DNA of 64,000 bases from positions 1 through 64,000 of the IMG/VR virus record IMGVR_UViG_3300035698_019959. The stretch is one strand, 5' to 3'. The DNA comes from a virus. A program made the position numbers and the translations under genes. The notes below the pieces were generated by a model. That model was not told the DNA's origin, searched no databases, and saw nothing but the letters and a program-made list of their open reading frames with translations. Below are positions 7,218 through 15,639 of the stretch, piece after piece; position 1 is the first letter of the stretch, and the number at the start of each line of letters is the position of its first letter.

Positions 7218-8153
7218 ATGAAAATATTAGTTACAGGTGGAGCGGGGTTTATAGGATCTCATATAGTCGATGCTTATATCGATGCCGGGCATGATGTTGT
7301 TGTAATAGATAATCTTTCAACCGTCAAAAGAGGTAACTTGAATCCTAAGGCGAGGTTGTTTGAATTGGATATATGTTCAAAGGAGGCTTCTGAAGTTTTT
7401 GAAGCTGAAAAACCGGATATTTTAAATCATCATGCGGCTCAAATAGATGTAAGGATTTCTGCTGAAGATCCTGTGTTCGATTTAAAGGTCAATGTGGGTG
7501 GGCTTGTAAATCTTCTCGAGGCAGGAAAGAAAAACGGTCTTAAGAAGGTTATTCTCGCGTCATCCGGCGGTGCTATATATAGCGATAAGGCAGAGAAGCC
7601 TTCAACGGAAGATTCACTTGCGGGTCCTTTAAGTCCCTACGGTTTAAATAAGTTGATATGTGAACATTATTTATCGATGTATGAAAGGGTTTGCGGGATT
7701 AAGTGGGTGGCTCTTCGATATGCCAACGTATATGGACCTCGTCAGAATCATAAGGGCGAGGCCGGCGTGGTTGCTATATTTATAGATAGATTGCTTTCCG
7801 GTGGGGTGCCGACCATTTTTGGTGATGGCAAACAAACCAGAGATTATGTATTCGTCGAAGATGTGGTTGAAGCAAATAGGTTAACCCTTGCGGAGGATAT
7901 GTCCGGTATATACAACGTGGGCACTGCTGTTGAAACTGATGTTAATGGTATATTCAGTATGATTAGGGAGCTTTCTGGAGCTTCTTGTGAACCGAAATAT
8001 GGCGAGAAGAATTCATCGGAGTTGCTCAGAAGTTCAGTCGAGCCTAAAAGGTTCATTGAGAAAAAGGGTTGGAGACCCTCCGTAAGGTTAGATGATGGAA
8101 TTGTAAAAACCTTTGAATGGTTTAAAAATAAAATAGAGGAAGAAAACATTTAA
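7218..8153 (+). CDS. NAD-dependent epimerase/dehydratase, GalE-type
   Basis: A 311-residue extended SDR sugar-nucleotide enzyme. The Rossmann motif GGAGFIGS is at residues 7-14. The catalytic SS is at 115-116 and YxxxK at Y141-K145 (YGLNK). ALRYANVYGPRQ follows, as in UDP-glucose 4-epimerases, and the length is normal. It would interconvert UDP-hexoses (or UDP-HexNAc or uronates) in the cytoplasm. It lies among small early-type genes, far from the sugar cassette at 16.5-24.5 kb that it could supply. The last codons and the junction (8125-8163) are repeated at 9226-9264, which suggests it arrived or moved by recombination. Confidence 0.88.
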   Translation: MKILVTGGAGFIGSHIVDAYIDAGHDVVVIDNLSTVKRGNLNPKARLFELDICSKEASEVFEAEKPDILNHHAAQIDVRISAEDPVFDLKVNVGGLVNLLEAGKKNGLKKVILASSGGAIYSDKAEKPSTEDSLAGPLSPYGLNKLICEHYLSMYERVCGIKWVALRYANVYGPRQNHKGEAGVVAIFIDRLLSGGVPTIFGDGKQTRDYVFVEDVVEANRLTLAEDMSGIYNVGTAVETDVNGIFSMIRELSGASCEPKYGEKNSSELLRSSVEPKRFIEKKGWRPSVRLDDGIVKTFEWFKNKIEEENI

Positions 8154-8163
8154 GGAGACAATA
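8125..8163 (+). repeat. 39-bp gene-junction repeat, copy 1
   Basis: Identical over 39 bases to 9226-9264. It covers the last codons of the epimerase (…KIEEENI), the stop, the AAGGAGA site and the start of the next gene's ATG. Confidence 0.92.
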
Positions 8164-8519
8164 TGAAAAAATGGGAAGAAACAACCAATCAAGTTTTTGA
8201 ATTAAAAAGAGTTATAGAAATTCTGCAACAGGATTATGATAGTAAGGATGAAATATTCAAATATTTAGAAGAAATAGAGCAAGTCTCTGATGAAGAGTGT
8301 GATGGGTGTATCAATGAATCGTCAATTCATGATGGGACTCTTCTTTTTACATATGATTTAATTGGTCAGGCAATCAATCTTTTATCTGCGACAGACACAA
8401 GGCAAATAGGAAAGATAAATTTACAAACAGATTATATAATATGTAATATGAAATATGGGAAGAAAATGAGCGTGTCGAGGGATATCGTAACAATTCCATT
8501 CAAATATCAGGAAGAGTAG
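8163..8519 (+). CDS. Hypothetical protein, 118 aa
   Basis: An acidic helical N-terminal half (likely coiled coil to residue 45) with a CDGC pair, and a beta-containing C-terminal half. The ATG follows AAGGAGACAAT, which belongs to the 39-bp junction repeat. Not recognised. Confidence 0.65.
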   Translation: MKKWEETTNQVFELKRVIEILQQDYDSKDEIFKYLEEIEQVSDEECDGCINESSIHDGTLLFTYDLIGQAINLLSATDTRQIGKINLQTDYIICNMKYGKKMSVSRDIVTIPFKYQEE

Positions 8520-8535
8520 GTTAAAGGAGGAAACA

Positions 8536-8742
8536 ATGGCATTTGGTAAAATGGATACAGGATTTTTATATATGTGGCTTGAGAAAAGTAGAGAGAATCT
8601 AAAAAAGTCAAAAGAAGCATTTTCTAAAGAATCCCACCCTCAATTTTTAGTTGGTAACGACTCTGAGAATATAGGTGCTCTTATCAAAGCACTACAAAAA
8701 GAAATTAATAAAAGGAATATGTTCCAAGGTAATAGAAGTTGA
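8536..8742 (+). CDS. Hypothetical protein, 68 aa
   Basis: A small basic helical protein behind AAAGGAGG. No domain recognised. Confidence 0.6.
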   Translation: MAFGKMDTGFLYMWLEKSRENLKKSKEAFSKESHPQFLVGNDSENIGALIKALQKEINKRNMFQGNRS

Positions 8743-8763
8743 ATTTCAATAAGGAGACATTAT

Positions 8764-8958
8764 ATGCTTATTCTAAAGAAGATAGGACTATCTCTATTAA
8801 TACTGTACATACCTATAGTACTTATTATCTCATTACTACTAGATATTGATAAGATACTCATACATATTGTATTTTACCCTCTAATGGTACTATTTTTAGT
8901 ACTACTAGTGGTAATGTTTATACTTCCACCAATATATAGAATATGGGGTGGCAAATGA
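8764..8958 (+). CDS. Small membrane protein, 64 aa
   Basis: Almost entirely hydrophobic, with two transmembrane helices (about residues 6-25 and 32-58). AAGGAGAC lies before the ATG, and the end overlaps the next gene by ATGA. Function unknown. Confidence 0.6.
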   Translation: MLILKKIGLSLLILYIPIVLIISLLLDIDKILIHIVFYPLMVLFLVLLVVMFILPPIYRIWGGK

Positions 8959-9254
8959 CACAGAAGATAAGAGATAGAGTATCAGATTTTGAGTATATAG
9001 GTGTTGATGCAGGAGATCTTGAATGGTTATGTACTACTATAGAGAAGTTATGTGATGTGGTGGATCTTAGTAAGACTGTGTTTGAGGAAGCAGTAGTAGA
9101 GATGGACGGCCGGAAACAATGTTTAACATGTGGTGTTTTTAGGTCTTTTGGCGAAGATTTTGTACACACAACCACATGTGAGGTTGACCAATTAGGTAAA
9201 ATCTTTAAAGCCCTAAAAGAATGGGAAAATAAAATAGAGGAAGAAAACATTTAA
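8955..9254 (+). CDS. Hypothetical protein with Cys/His site, 99 aa
   Basis: Start at the ATG overlapping the preceding TGA. A CLTCGVF motif with later HTTTC (near residues 58-80) gives a CxxC…H…C arrangement that could bind zinc. The last residues (KIEEENI) and the 3' junction match the end of the GalE-type epimerase gene at DNA level, although the rest of the protein is unrelated. Confidence 0.62.
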   Translation: MTQKIRDRVSDFEYIGVDAGDLEWLCTTIEKLCDVVDLSKTVFEEAVVEMDGRKQCLTCGVFRSFGEDFVHTTTCEVDQLGKIFKALKEWENKIEEENI

Positions 9255-9264
9255 GGAGACAATA
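9226..9264 (+). repeat. 39-bp gene-junction repeat, copy 2
   Basis: Second copy of the sequence at 8125-8163, again spanning the end of one gene and the ribosome site of the next. Confidence 0.92.
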
Positions 9265-9266
9265 AA

Positions 9267-9467
9267 ATGATTATAAAAGAGATGACTCTTAGTATATGTA
9301 TGAATCGAGATCTAGAAAAGGAAGTTTGTGTTCTTGATGAGGAAAGCGATATAATAACTATTTTTGGTGAGCAAGAAATAGAAGAATTTATAGAGAAGTG
9401 GGAGACAACTGATTGGAATGAGGGGGAAGAGGCTGTTTGTAACACTCGCTTTCTACTTGAGAGATAA
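9267..9467 (+). CDS. Hypothetical protein, 66 aa
   Basis: A small acidic protein downstream of the 39-bp junction repeat, which supplies its AAGGAGA site. No domain recognised. Confidence 0.6.
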   Translation: MIIKEMTLSICMNRDLEKEVCVLDEESDIITIFGEQEIEEFIEKWETTDWNEGEEAVCNTRFLLER

Positions 9468-9468
9468 A

Positions 9469-9897
9469 ATGAATACAAAAATAATAAAAGGTCGTGTATG
9501 GATATGTATACCTGATAGTGAATCTGGTGGGTTCATGGATTATTTTGAAATTAATAATGGTAATTCTTATGAGCTTGGTTCTATCTTAAGCAACTGGACT
9601 CCTGGAAGTGCTTTAATGTTTGCGACAGGTGCTACAGATACTGAAGGTAATGATGTTTATGCTGATGATGTTTGTTTATGTAATAACGGAACGCTTCAGG
9701 GTGAAAAAAAATGTGAAGGATGGGTTGAAGTTGTTAAGTATCAATGTATAAAAGAAAGAGGATATTGGGAGGTTGGGTATCCAATATTTAGTGATAGTTG
9801 TGTAAAGGTTATAGAAGTGTTGGGGAATATTCATCAGAATCCTGAGTTTAAAAAGGTACTAGATGGATGTCGTGGACATGATATTGTAGTCAATTAA
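9469..9897 (+). CDS. YopX-like protein (second copy)
   Basis: Start at the ATG one base after the preceding stop. The longer frame starting at 9418 lies inside that gene. It has 142 residues. A DTEGNDVYADDVCL strand and the closing EVLGNIHQNPEF match the YopX family, whose members end with a GNIxxNPE-like segment. It is only distantly similar to the copy at 6055-6522. Function unknown. Confidence 0.78.
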   Translation: MNTKIIKGRVWICIPDSESGGFMDYFEINNGNSYELGSILSNWTPGSALMFATGATDTEGNDVYADDVCLCNNGTLQGEKKCEGWVEVVKYQCIKERGYWEVGYPIFSDSCVKVIEVLGNIHQNPEFKKVLDGCRGHDIVVN

Positions 9898-10068
9898 GGA
9901 AAGGGAATGAAACTAAAAGAAGGGTTTAAAAAAGACTAATGATATCAGTATGTTGCAATATATATAAATAATAATAAAATATTAACAAAAACAGATAGTT
10001 ACAGATGAAAAGAAATCTTTACTTATAAGATCAAAAGAGATATAAGAACAAGACACTAGGGGGGATAG

Positions 10069-10518
10069 ATGAAAGAGATAAAAACACTACAAGCAATAGA
10101 TAAATCGATAGCTCACTGGGAGAGAATGATTGAATATGTGGAAGCTCGATCATTAGATAAGCGTAAAGTACATTTTGCTCTTTCAGACAAGAGTAAAGGA
10201 CATTTTGCTCTTTCAGACAAGAGTAAAGGACATTTTGCTCCTTCTTCTCTTGAAATGAAAATTGATATTGATGAGGGACTGGGACCTGACGATTGTGCAT
10301 TATGCTGTAAGTTTTATGATACTGTGGACTGCTCTTGTTGCGAGGGTTGCCCATTGGATGATTTAGGAGATACTTGTGGTTATAGTGAAGATGAAAATGG
10401 TATATATATTAAAGTTACAGAATCTTCTTACTGTAGCGATTGGTTAGAGAACGTTCGTGATATGATGCTGTTACTATTATTTGCAAAAGAATATGTAAAG
10501 ATGAAAGAATATGATTAA
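10069..10518 (+). CDS. Hypothetical Cys-rich protein with tandem repeat, 149 aa
   Basis: The N-terminal helix is followed by a 10-residue unit (SKGHFALSDK-like) repeated nearly three times. A Cys-rich segment (CALCC, CSCCEGC near residues 80-92) follows that could bind a metal. The ATG follows AGGGGGGATAG. Copy number of the repeat probably varies between relatives. Function unknown. Confidence 0.65.
   Translation: MKEIKTLQAIDKSIAHWERMIEYVEARSLDKRKVHFALSDKSKGHFALSDKSKGHFAPSSLEMKIDIDEGLGPDDCALCCKFYDTVDCSCCEGCPLDDLGDTCGYSEDENGIYIKVTESSYCSDWLENVRDMMLLLLFAKEYVKMKEYD
10162..10243 (+). repeat. 30-bp tandem repeat (about 2.7 copies), coding
   Basis: Units at 10162-10191 and 10192-10221 plus a partial unit at 10222-10243. 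The period is a multiple of three, so it stays in frame. There are no spacers, so it is not a CRISPR array. Confidence 0.92.
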
Positions 10519-10577
10519 AAAAACCCAACAACGTAATAGGAAATGATTTCTTATTACAAAACCCAAAGGAGGAGAAG

Positions 10578-10925
10578 ATGGAAAATACAGAGATGCGAGA
10601 AGGGTATAAGTTTTGTTCGAGATGTTTAGACAGTGTTGGCGAATACAGACCAGTATCAGAGTTTTATGCAAATGCTTCTTCCAATGATGGCTTATCTTCT
10701 TGGTGTAAAGTTTGCCAAAAAGAATATAACAAATCCTATCAGAAGAGGGTTAGAGTTAAAGCGAGAAGGAAAAAGTATTATCAAGAAAGAAAAATGATTG
10801 AAGCTAAAACCAAGCAGTATCCTGCTAAGATTCCAAATAAAATAAATCTAGGTAGTGTGATACAAAAGTTTCTCGTTGCTGAGATTGATGCCGCAGTAGC
10901 AAAGAAGTTGAGTAAGATATTGTAG
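10578..10925 (+). CDS. Zinc-ribbon protein, HNH/endonuclease VII-like N-terminus
   Basis: A 115-residue basic protein. FCSRC (residues 12-16) and WCKVCQKEY (43-51), with an intervening SEFY…DGLSS segment, form a four-Cys zinc site. It resembles the N-terminal finger of phage recombination endonuclease VII-like and HNH proteins. No HNH catalytic core follows: the rest is basic and helical, so it is more likely a nucleic-acid-binding protein than a nuclease. It is the last gene before the terminator. Confidence 0.65.
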   Translation: MENTEMREGYKFCSRCLDSVGEYRPVSEFYANASSNDGLSSWCKVCQKEYNKSYQKRVRVKARRKKYYQERKMIEAKTKQYPAKIPNKINLGSVIQKFLVAEIDAAVAKKLSKIL

Positions 10926-10961
10926 TTGTTGTTCCTTTCTTGTAGTACGGTTATTGTTATG

Positions 10962-11001
10962 GGCCTCCTGCTTTTGTTGGGTTAGTGGGAGGCCTTTTTT
11001 T
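10962..11001 (+). terminator. Rho-independent terminator
   Basis: Stem GGCCTCC (10962-10968) pairs with GGAGGCC (10988-10994), followed by seven T (10995-11001). It closes the accessory block and separates it from the head genes. Confidence 0.88.
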
Positions 11002-11037
11002 GTCCACACCTCCATCCTATTTAATAAATCATCCTTA

Positions 11038-11051
11038 TTATATATAATTAT
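11038..11051 (+). promoter_or_regulatory. AT-rich late-promoter-like element
   Basis: TTATATATAATTAT, 48 bases before the GTG of the prohead protease gene and just after a terminator. The same 14 bases occur at 26451-26464. It contains TATAAT, but no convincing -35 is visible. Confidence 0.45.
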
Positions 11052-11098
11052 ATTTACAAATGTATCTATTTTCTAATTAAAAAAGAAGGAGATTATCA

Positions 11099-12919
11099 GT
11101 GTCTAAGAATTTTCAGTTTTACGTACCCGTAGATATCTATAAAGACAAAAAAAACAATTACAGAATAAAAGGATTAGCTTCCACTGGAGACAAAGATCTG
11201 CAGGGGGAAATAATCAAGCAGCAAGGATTAGACATCTCTGTCTTGAAGTCTGGGAAGGGTTATCTCAATTGGGAGCACAAGAACGATCCCAAGAATATCA
11301 TAGGGTTGATTGATGATGCTGAGATAACAGAAAAAGGATTGATGGTGGACGGTCAGTTGTTCAAGAAGCACGACCAAGCCAAAGCGGTGCATCAAATCTT
11401 AGATTCCCTGGATGATAATCGTAAACATAGAATTCAAATGTCTGTAGAAGGAACAGTAATCAGTAAGTCAGACGGTAAAGAAAAAGGTTCGGGTAAGGTT
11501 ATAGACAAAGCAAGAATAACAGCTGTAGCCCTAACGATGAATCCTGTTAATAAGAGTACATACGCGGAATTGGTGAAAAGCTTAACAGCTGTAGAAGGAT
11601 CTGATTTAGGTCATGGGGATGAGTTTCCTTCCTCCTTCTCGTCCCCTGATCCTTCTATTGACGAAAAGGATATAGATGATACAAAAGATAAAGAAGAAAT
11701 TATCGGAGATAAAGAAGAGGGTGTCACAAAGAATTTCACAGATAAAGTCAAAGAGGGAGTTGAGGAGAAAGTTGAGAATCAGAAAGTCACTGTGGCGGTA
11801 GATTATATCTGTAAGAAGGCCGAGGAGAAGGGTCTAGATCCTATGGTAGTGTTAGACGGATTTAGTGATAAGCTGATAGAGGATGCTGAAGGTCAAGAGA
11901 AGTTTGATAAGTTTATTAAATCATTAGAAAGTAATCCATTTGCGCTGGATATCATTAAGGTTATGGTACAGGAAGGATATATCAGAAAGGGCGGGAAGGG
12001 TTCAGGCAAGAGAGGTCACAAGACTTATAATTCTAACGCATCAAAAAGACATGGTGGGGCAAATTTAAAAGATCCTGAAAGAGTCAAGGAAGAAACTGCT
12101 TACGCGAAGAAAGAAGCATCTCGTAAGGAAGCTCAAAAGCGTCATATGGATAAGCTTATTGAAAGAAAGAAAAAAGAAGGTAAGCCAACCAAGGGTGTTG
12201 AAGATGCGAAGAAAGAAGGTAAGAAGCCTGAACCAGCGGAAATGCAAGACGACGATGCAGAGGCAAGAGCTCGGGAGCATTATAATGCAGCATGGGACGA
12301 TCTAAGCAGTAGTGAGCAAGATTTTATTCAAGCTGAATATGATAAAGAACAAGTTGATGGTGGTAAGAAAAAAAAAGAAGGTAAGCCAACAAAGGGTGTT
12401 GAAGATGCGAAGAAAGAGCATGTAAAGGATAAGGGTAAAAGGAAGAAGTCACTCCCAAATATCAAAAGTCTTTTAAAGGCCATCCCAAAAGAAAAGCACA
12501 AACAGTTTCTTATATTATTAAAAGCGAATATTGAAAAGGGTGGGAAGGGTTCAGGAAAGAAAGGACATAGAACAGCCAAAAAGCCTAGACAAGATAAAAG
12601 CCAAAAGAAAAATCCTAAAGAGTATAAGGGAGATATAATAAAAGAAATTGGAACTTTATCTAGGAAAATGGGTGCAGACGCTGAATTTGATAGTGCTGAA
12701 TCAAGTGATAATGAATTGCGATTAGATTTTAATTCAAGTAGGCATGGTGGATTCTTTACGCCTAGAGCTGGTGAGCAAGATGATGATTCTCCTAAATTTA
12801 CAGGAATTGATAAAATAGGTAGTGCTGTACAAAAAATAGTTGGTAAAGATTTTAATGTTAAGTTAAGAGATTATGAAAAAGGAATGTTCACGATTCGTGT
12901 TGTGAGAAAAGGTAAGTAA
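11099..12919 (+). CDS. Prohead maturation protease with long mosaic C-terminal extension
   Basis: A 606-residue protein starting at a GTG behind AGAAGGAGA. Residues 1-165 are a phage prohead serine protease (S78/XkdF-like): H60 in the NWEH segment, S115 in RIQMSVEG, and a closing ALTMNPVNKST. The rest is a Lys/Glu-rich mosaic. It holds two GGKGSGKxGH motifs (near 297 and 481) and two copies of KKEGKPTKGVEDAKKE (near 358 and 424). A QDDDAEARAREHYN module near 382 recurs in the protein at 37107. The C-terminal 90 residues are globular. The protease would cleave scaffold and capsid in the prohead, and the extension may act as scaffold or delivery region. Confidence 0.82.
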   Translation: MSKNFQFYVPVDIYKDKKNNYRIKGLASTGDKDLQGEIIKQQGLDISVLKSGKGYLNWEHKNDPKNIIGLIDDAEITEKGLMVDGQLFKKHDQAKAVHQILDSLDDNRKHRIQMSVEGTVISKSDGKEKGSGKVIDKARITAVALTMNPVNKSTYAELVKSLTAVEGSDLGHGDEFPSSFSSPDPSIDEKDIDDTKDKEEIIGDKEEGVTKNFTDKVKEGVEEKVENQKVTVAVDYICKKAEEKGLDPMVVLDGFSDKLIEDAEGQEKFDKFIKSLESNPFALDIIKVMVQEGYIRKGGKGSGKRGHKTYNSNASKRHGGANLKDPERVKEETAYAKKEASRKEAQKRHMDKLIERKKKEGKPTKGVEDAKKEGKKPEPAEMQDDDAEARAREHYNAAWDDLSSSEQDFIQAEYDKEQVDGGKKKKEGKPTKGVEDAKKEHVKDKGKRKKSLPNIKSLLKAIPKEKHKQFLILLKANIEKGGKGSGKKGHRTAKKPRQDKSQKKNPKEYKGDIIKEIGTLSRKMGADAEFDSAESSDNELRLDFNSSRHGGFFTPRAGEQDDDSPKFTGIDKIGSAVQKIVGKDFNVKLRDYEKGMFTIRVVRKGK

Positions 12920-14614
12920 ATGACTTTATACGAAGGATTAACACATTATCCTAAATCAACAGTATTCAATGATGGCCAGATCAGGCTTCTAAATGATTAC
13001 AGTTCTGCTTTTGCTGATAATAATCTTAATATTGCCCAATTATTCTCTAATATCATAGGAAACATCTCTGATTTAGACCTGACAGGTGTGACACAAACAA
13101 CTGAGGCGATTGACCTATATGTAACGACTACGGGAAGTGACGGGGCGACAGGAGCTTCTGACGATCCCTATTTAACGATACAGCATGCTATAGATTCAAC
13201 TCCTGATGTTTATAGTTATAATGTCACAATTCATGTTGGAGCGGGAACGTTCTCTGAGTCTATAGATGTCTCTAAGCTCGGTAGAAAAGATTACGATATA
13301 GATTTTGAAATAGTAGGAACTGAAACTGAATTATTAAGTGAAACATATGTAACAATTAGAACATCAACGACTATAGTAGTAGCGGGAGCGGCTTGGACTA
13401 CTAATGAATTTAGTAATAAGCAATTTGTTGTAACTGCTGGTGCAGGATATTACGGAGCAGAATATGATTACCTTCAAGTAGCAGTCGTTAGATCGAATAC
13501 AGCAAACACACTTACGTTTGTTGCATCTCCACCTGGGTTAGGTGCGACTACGCAATTTAAGATTGTAGAACCAGGAACTATGTTGAATTCTGTTGGGAAT
13601 TCTTATGGTGTTGAAGTTAATAGTAGTTCTCAAACATTAACTAAATTTAAGAATATAAAGTTTCAGAATGCTGCCATTGTAGATATCTTAATTAACACTG
13701 GTCAGGTGATTTGTGTAAGTTGTGAGTTTGATGCAGGGTTGGGAAGATATGGTGGTGTAGTTGCTTATGATTTTTTTAGGATATACGGATGTTATATTCA
13801 CGGAGATTATGCGGGTTCGGGCGTGTTTGCAAGTTTTGGTAGTGGAGCCATTTATTATTCTATAATTAGCGGAGTCACTAGTTATGGTGCTCGTGGTGTT
13901 CGTGCATCAGCTTGTGAGTTGACACTAAAACATAGTTTGATTGATGATTGTTATGAAGGAGCAGTTGCTGATGTAAATGGTTCTGTTGATTTTACAGGAA
14001 GTCGGGTGCGTAATTGTAGTGAGAGAGCTTTTCGTGCTTGGGGTGGTGGATATATAGAAGCATGGGATTGTAATTGTGATTCAAATTATGTGGTTGCAGC
14101 TGCTTTTGCTGGTGGTGAGATTTGGATTGATACTGATAAAGTAACCGATACAACTTATGCTATATTTGATCCAGGTGGAAGTGGTAGAGTTCAGGATTCA
14201 GTTGACGAATCTGTTCATTATAATACATGGGCGGAAGCTGTGGAAACTGTTAGCACTACAGACGATACAGTTACGCAAATAGCAACGATATCTCTTGTTG
14301 AAAGTGAATATCTAAGAGTAGAAGCGGATGTCGGTTGTAGGGGGAATGGTTCTCGTGATCATGCTTTTTATAAAATAGCGGGATTGTTTTATAGGAATGA
14401 TGGTGATAATGTAATGCAAGTCGGTTCTGATACTCCGATTATGACTCCTATTGAATCGAACATAGCTTTAGACGCAGGTTTTTCCTTAGATGTTCCCAAT
14501 CAAAGTATAGATATATGGGTGCAGGGGATAGATATGCAAATATTTAATTGGCAGGTTTCTTATAAGTATAAGAAAATGGAAGATCCACCTGCTGCTGCAG
14601 GAGTTCCTGAATGA
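12920..14614 (+). CDS. Parallel beta-helix (pectate-lyase-fold) virion protein
   Basis: A 564-residue protein whose ATG directly follows the protease stop (TAAATG). An N-terminal QIRLLNDYSSA segment (residues 20-30) is shared with the proteins at 16053 and 32356. From about residue 80, YVTTTGSDGATG and YLTIQHAID begin a pectin-lyase-type right-handed beta-helix (strand repeats to about 430), followed by a beta-sandwich tail. It has no clear catalytic triad. Its place among head genes suggests a head fibre or decoration, possibly with glycan-binding activity. It could instead be a tail spike encoded out of place. Confidence 0.75.
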   Translation: MTLYEGLTHYPKSTVFNDGQIRLLNDYSSAFADNNLNIAQLFSNIIGNISDLDLTGVTQTTEAIDLYVTTTGSDGATGASDDPYLTIQHAIDSTPDVYSYNVTIHVGAGTFSESIDVSKLGRKDYDIDFEIVGTETELLSETYVTIRTSTTIVVAGAAWTTNEFSNKQFVVTAGAGYYGAEYDYLQVAVVRSNTANTLTFVASPPGLGATTQFKIVEPGTMLNSVGNSYGVEVNSSSQTLTKFKNIKFQNAAIVDILINTGQVICVSCEFDAGLGRYGGVVAYDFFRIYGCYIHGDYAGSGVFASFGSGAIYYSIISGVTSYGARGVRASACELTLKHSLIDDCYEGAVADVNGSVDFTGSRVRNCSERAFRAWGGGYIEAWDCNCDSNYVVAAAFAGGEIWIDTDKVTDTTYAIFDPGGSGRVQDSVDESVHYNTWAEAVETVSTTDDTVTQIATISLVESEYLRVEADVGCRGNGSRDHAFYKIAGLFYRNDGDNVMQVGSDTPIMTPIESNIALDAGFSLDVPNQSIDIWVQGIDMQIFNWQVSYKYKKMEDPPAAAGVPE

Positions 14615-14781
14615 TAGACGAAAAAGAAATATACAGAATGGACAAAAAACTTCATTCAAAACTTCTAGAGATCCCCTCAGCTCAAAAGAAGATAAAGATT
14701 CCTAGAATTGAGATTGATTTTAAAAAGCCTTTCAAGTTCTTGAAAAAGAAGAAGACGGTGAGGTTATGGAAAAAGCCTTAA
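14611..14781 (+). CDS. Small basic protein, 56 aa
   Basis: An ATGA overlap with the preceding gene and a 16-base overlap with the next. It encodes 56 residues rich in Lys with an amphipathic helix. No SD stronger than GCAGGAG is visible. It may be a minor head protein. Function unknown. Confidence 0.5.
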   Translation: MIDEKEIYRMDKKLHSKLLEIPSAQKKIKIPRIEIDFKKPFKFLKKKKTVRLWKKP

Positions 14782-15560
14782 CAGTTGGGCATAGCGGAAC
14801 AGAAGCTCCAGCGAATAGAACAGGTGCAGGTGCTACTAATAAAGAAGATATAGACCAAGTGACTAGAATTGTAACATGGGGTCAAGGAGAGTTGTTAGAT
14901 ATGGGTTTCAGCACAAAGAAAAAGAAGAAAATAGCGAAGTCTATATTGAAACTAAAAGAACAATTTCCTGATGCTCCTGTAAAAGAGCTTGTTAATGCGG
15001 TTATAGATAGAATTGAAAAAGGTAGGGGGAAAGATAAAGGTAAGAGGAAGAAAAGAAAGTTGACTTCCCAAGAGCTTCAAGCTGAACAAAGGAAATATAA
15101 TAAGAGATATGGTTCGGACGCTGAACGTAGGGATGGTGAGCATGAGGAGAAGGAAGAAAAAAAGAAATTAGATTCGTATGAGAAAAAGTCTCAGCCGCTA
15201 GATAAAGACCTGTTCAAATCTATATTAAAGAAGGTTAAGGAGAATTATCCCGGAACTTCATTTGAGGGGATAATCTATATTACCAAAGAGGTTTATAAGA
15301 AAAAGTTTCAAAAAGCCAAATCGTTCACAGCAGACGATGCTAAAAAGGTAGGAGAGAAGCTAGGAATAGACTGGGATAAGTGTAAGTTTGATGTGAAGCA
15401 GTTTCTTATGGGCTTGAAGGTAGAACTAGAGCATGGAACAAAAGATAAAGAAACGAATGTGACTGGTGATGACATTGTTAAGACAGGTAAGATTGCGTTG
15501 GCTCATTTAAAAGAATCACCTGATTACTATACGAAGTTAAAAGAGATGGAAGAAGAATAG
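14766..15560 (+). CDS. Head-region protein with C-terminal DUF5661 domain
   Basis: 264 residues. The N-terminus (EKALTVGHSGTEAP then TGAGA) strikingly resembles the N-terminus of the major capsid protein (RKALTVDHTYTAAP then TGAGA). The middle is Lys-rich and helical. The C-terminal 80 residues carry the DUF5661 pattern: KLGIDWDKCKFDVKQFLMGL, VELEHG, IALAHLKE, DYYTKL. DUF5661 is common in phages and has no known function. It could be an internal head or scaffold-associated protein cleaved by the prohead protease. Confidence 0.72.
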   Translation: MEKALTVGHSGTEAPANRTGAGATNKEDIDQVTRIVTWGQGELLDMGFSTKKKKKIAKSILKLKEQFPDAPVKELVNAVIDRIEKGRGKDKGKRKKRKLTSQELQAEQRKYNKRYGSDAERRDGEHEEKEEKKKLDSYEKKSQPLDKDLFKSILKKVKENYPGTSFEGIIYITKEVYKKKFQKAKSFTADDAKKVGEKLGIDWDKCKFDVKQFLMGLKVELEHGTKDKETNVTGDDIVKTGKIALAHLKESPDYYTKLKEMEEE

Positions 15561-15605
15561 ACAAGAATTGAGAACATTACCTTAATATAAAAAAAGTGCA
15601 TTTTA

Positions 15606-15618
15606 TTATATAATAAAT
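15606..15618 (+). promoter_or_regulatory. AT-rich late-promoter-like element
   Basis: TTATATAATAAAT about 22 bases before the next ATG. It is one of the recurring TTATATA(TA)ATWAWT elements. It is probably the last one before the sugar cassette, so it may drive 15.6-24.5 kb. Confidence 0.42.
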
Positions 15619-15639
15619 TAAAGAAAATAAGGAGTTAAA

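Noticed and set aside
9907-9939. A 10-codon frame in the 170-base gap before 10069
   Set aside because: Too short to support; the gap otherwise holds AT-rich sequence that may contain a promoter (TATAAATAATAATA near 9962) but nothing firm.
10162-10243. Possible CRISPR-like array
   Set aside because: The units are adjacent with no spacers, in frame, and part of a coding gene.
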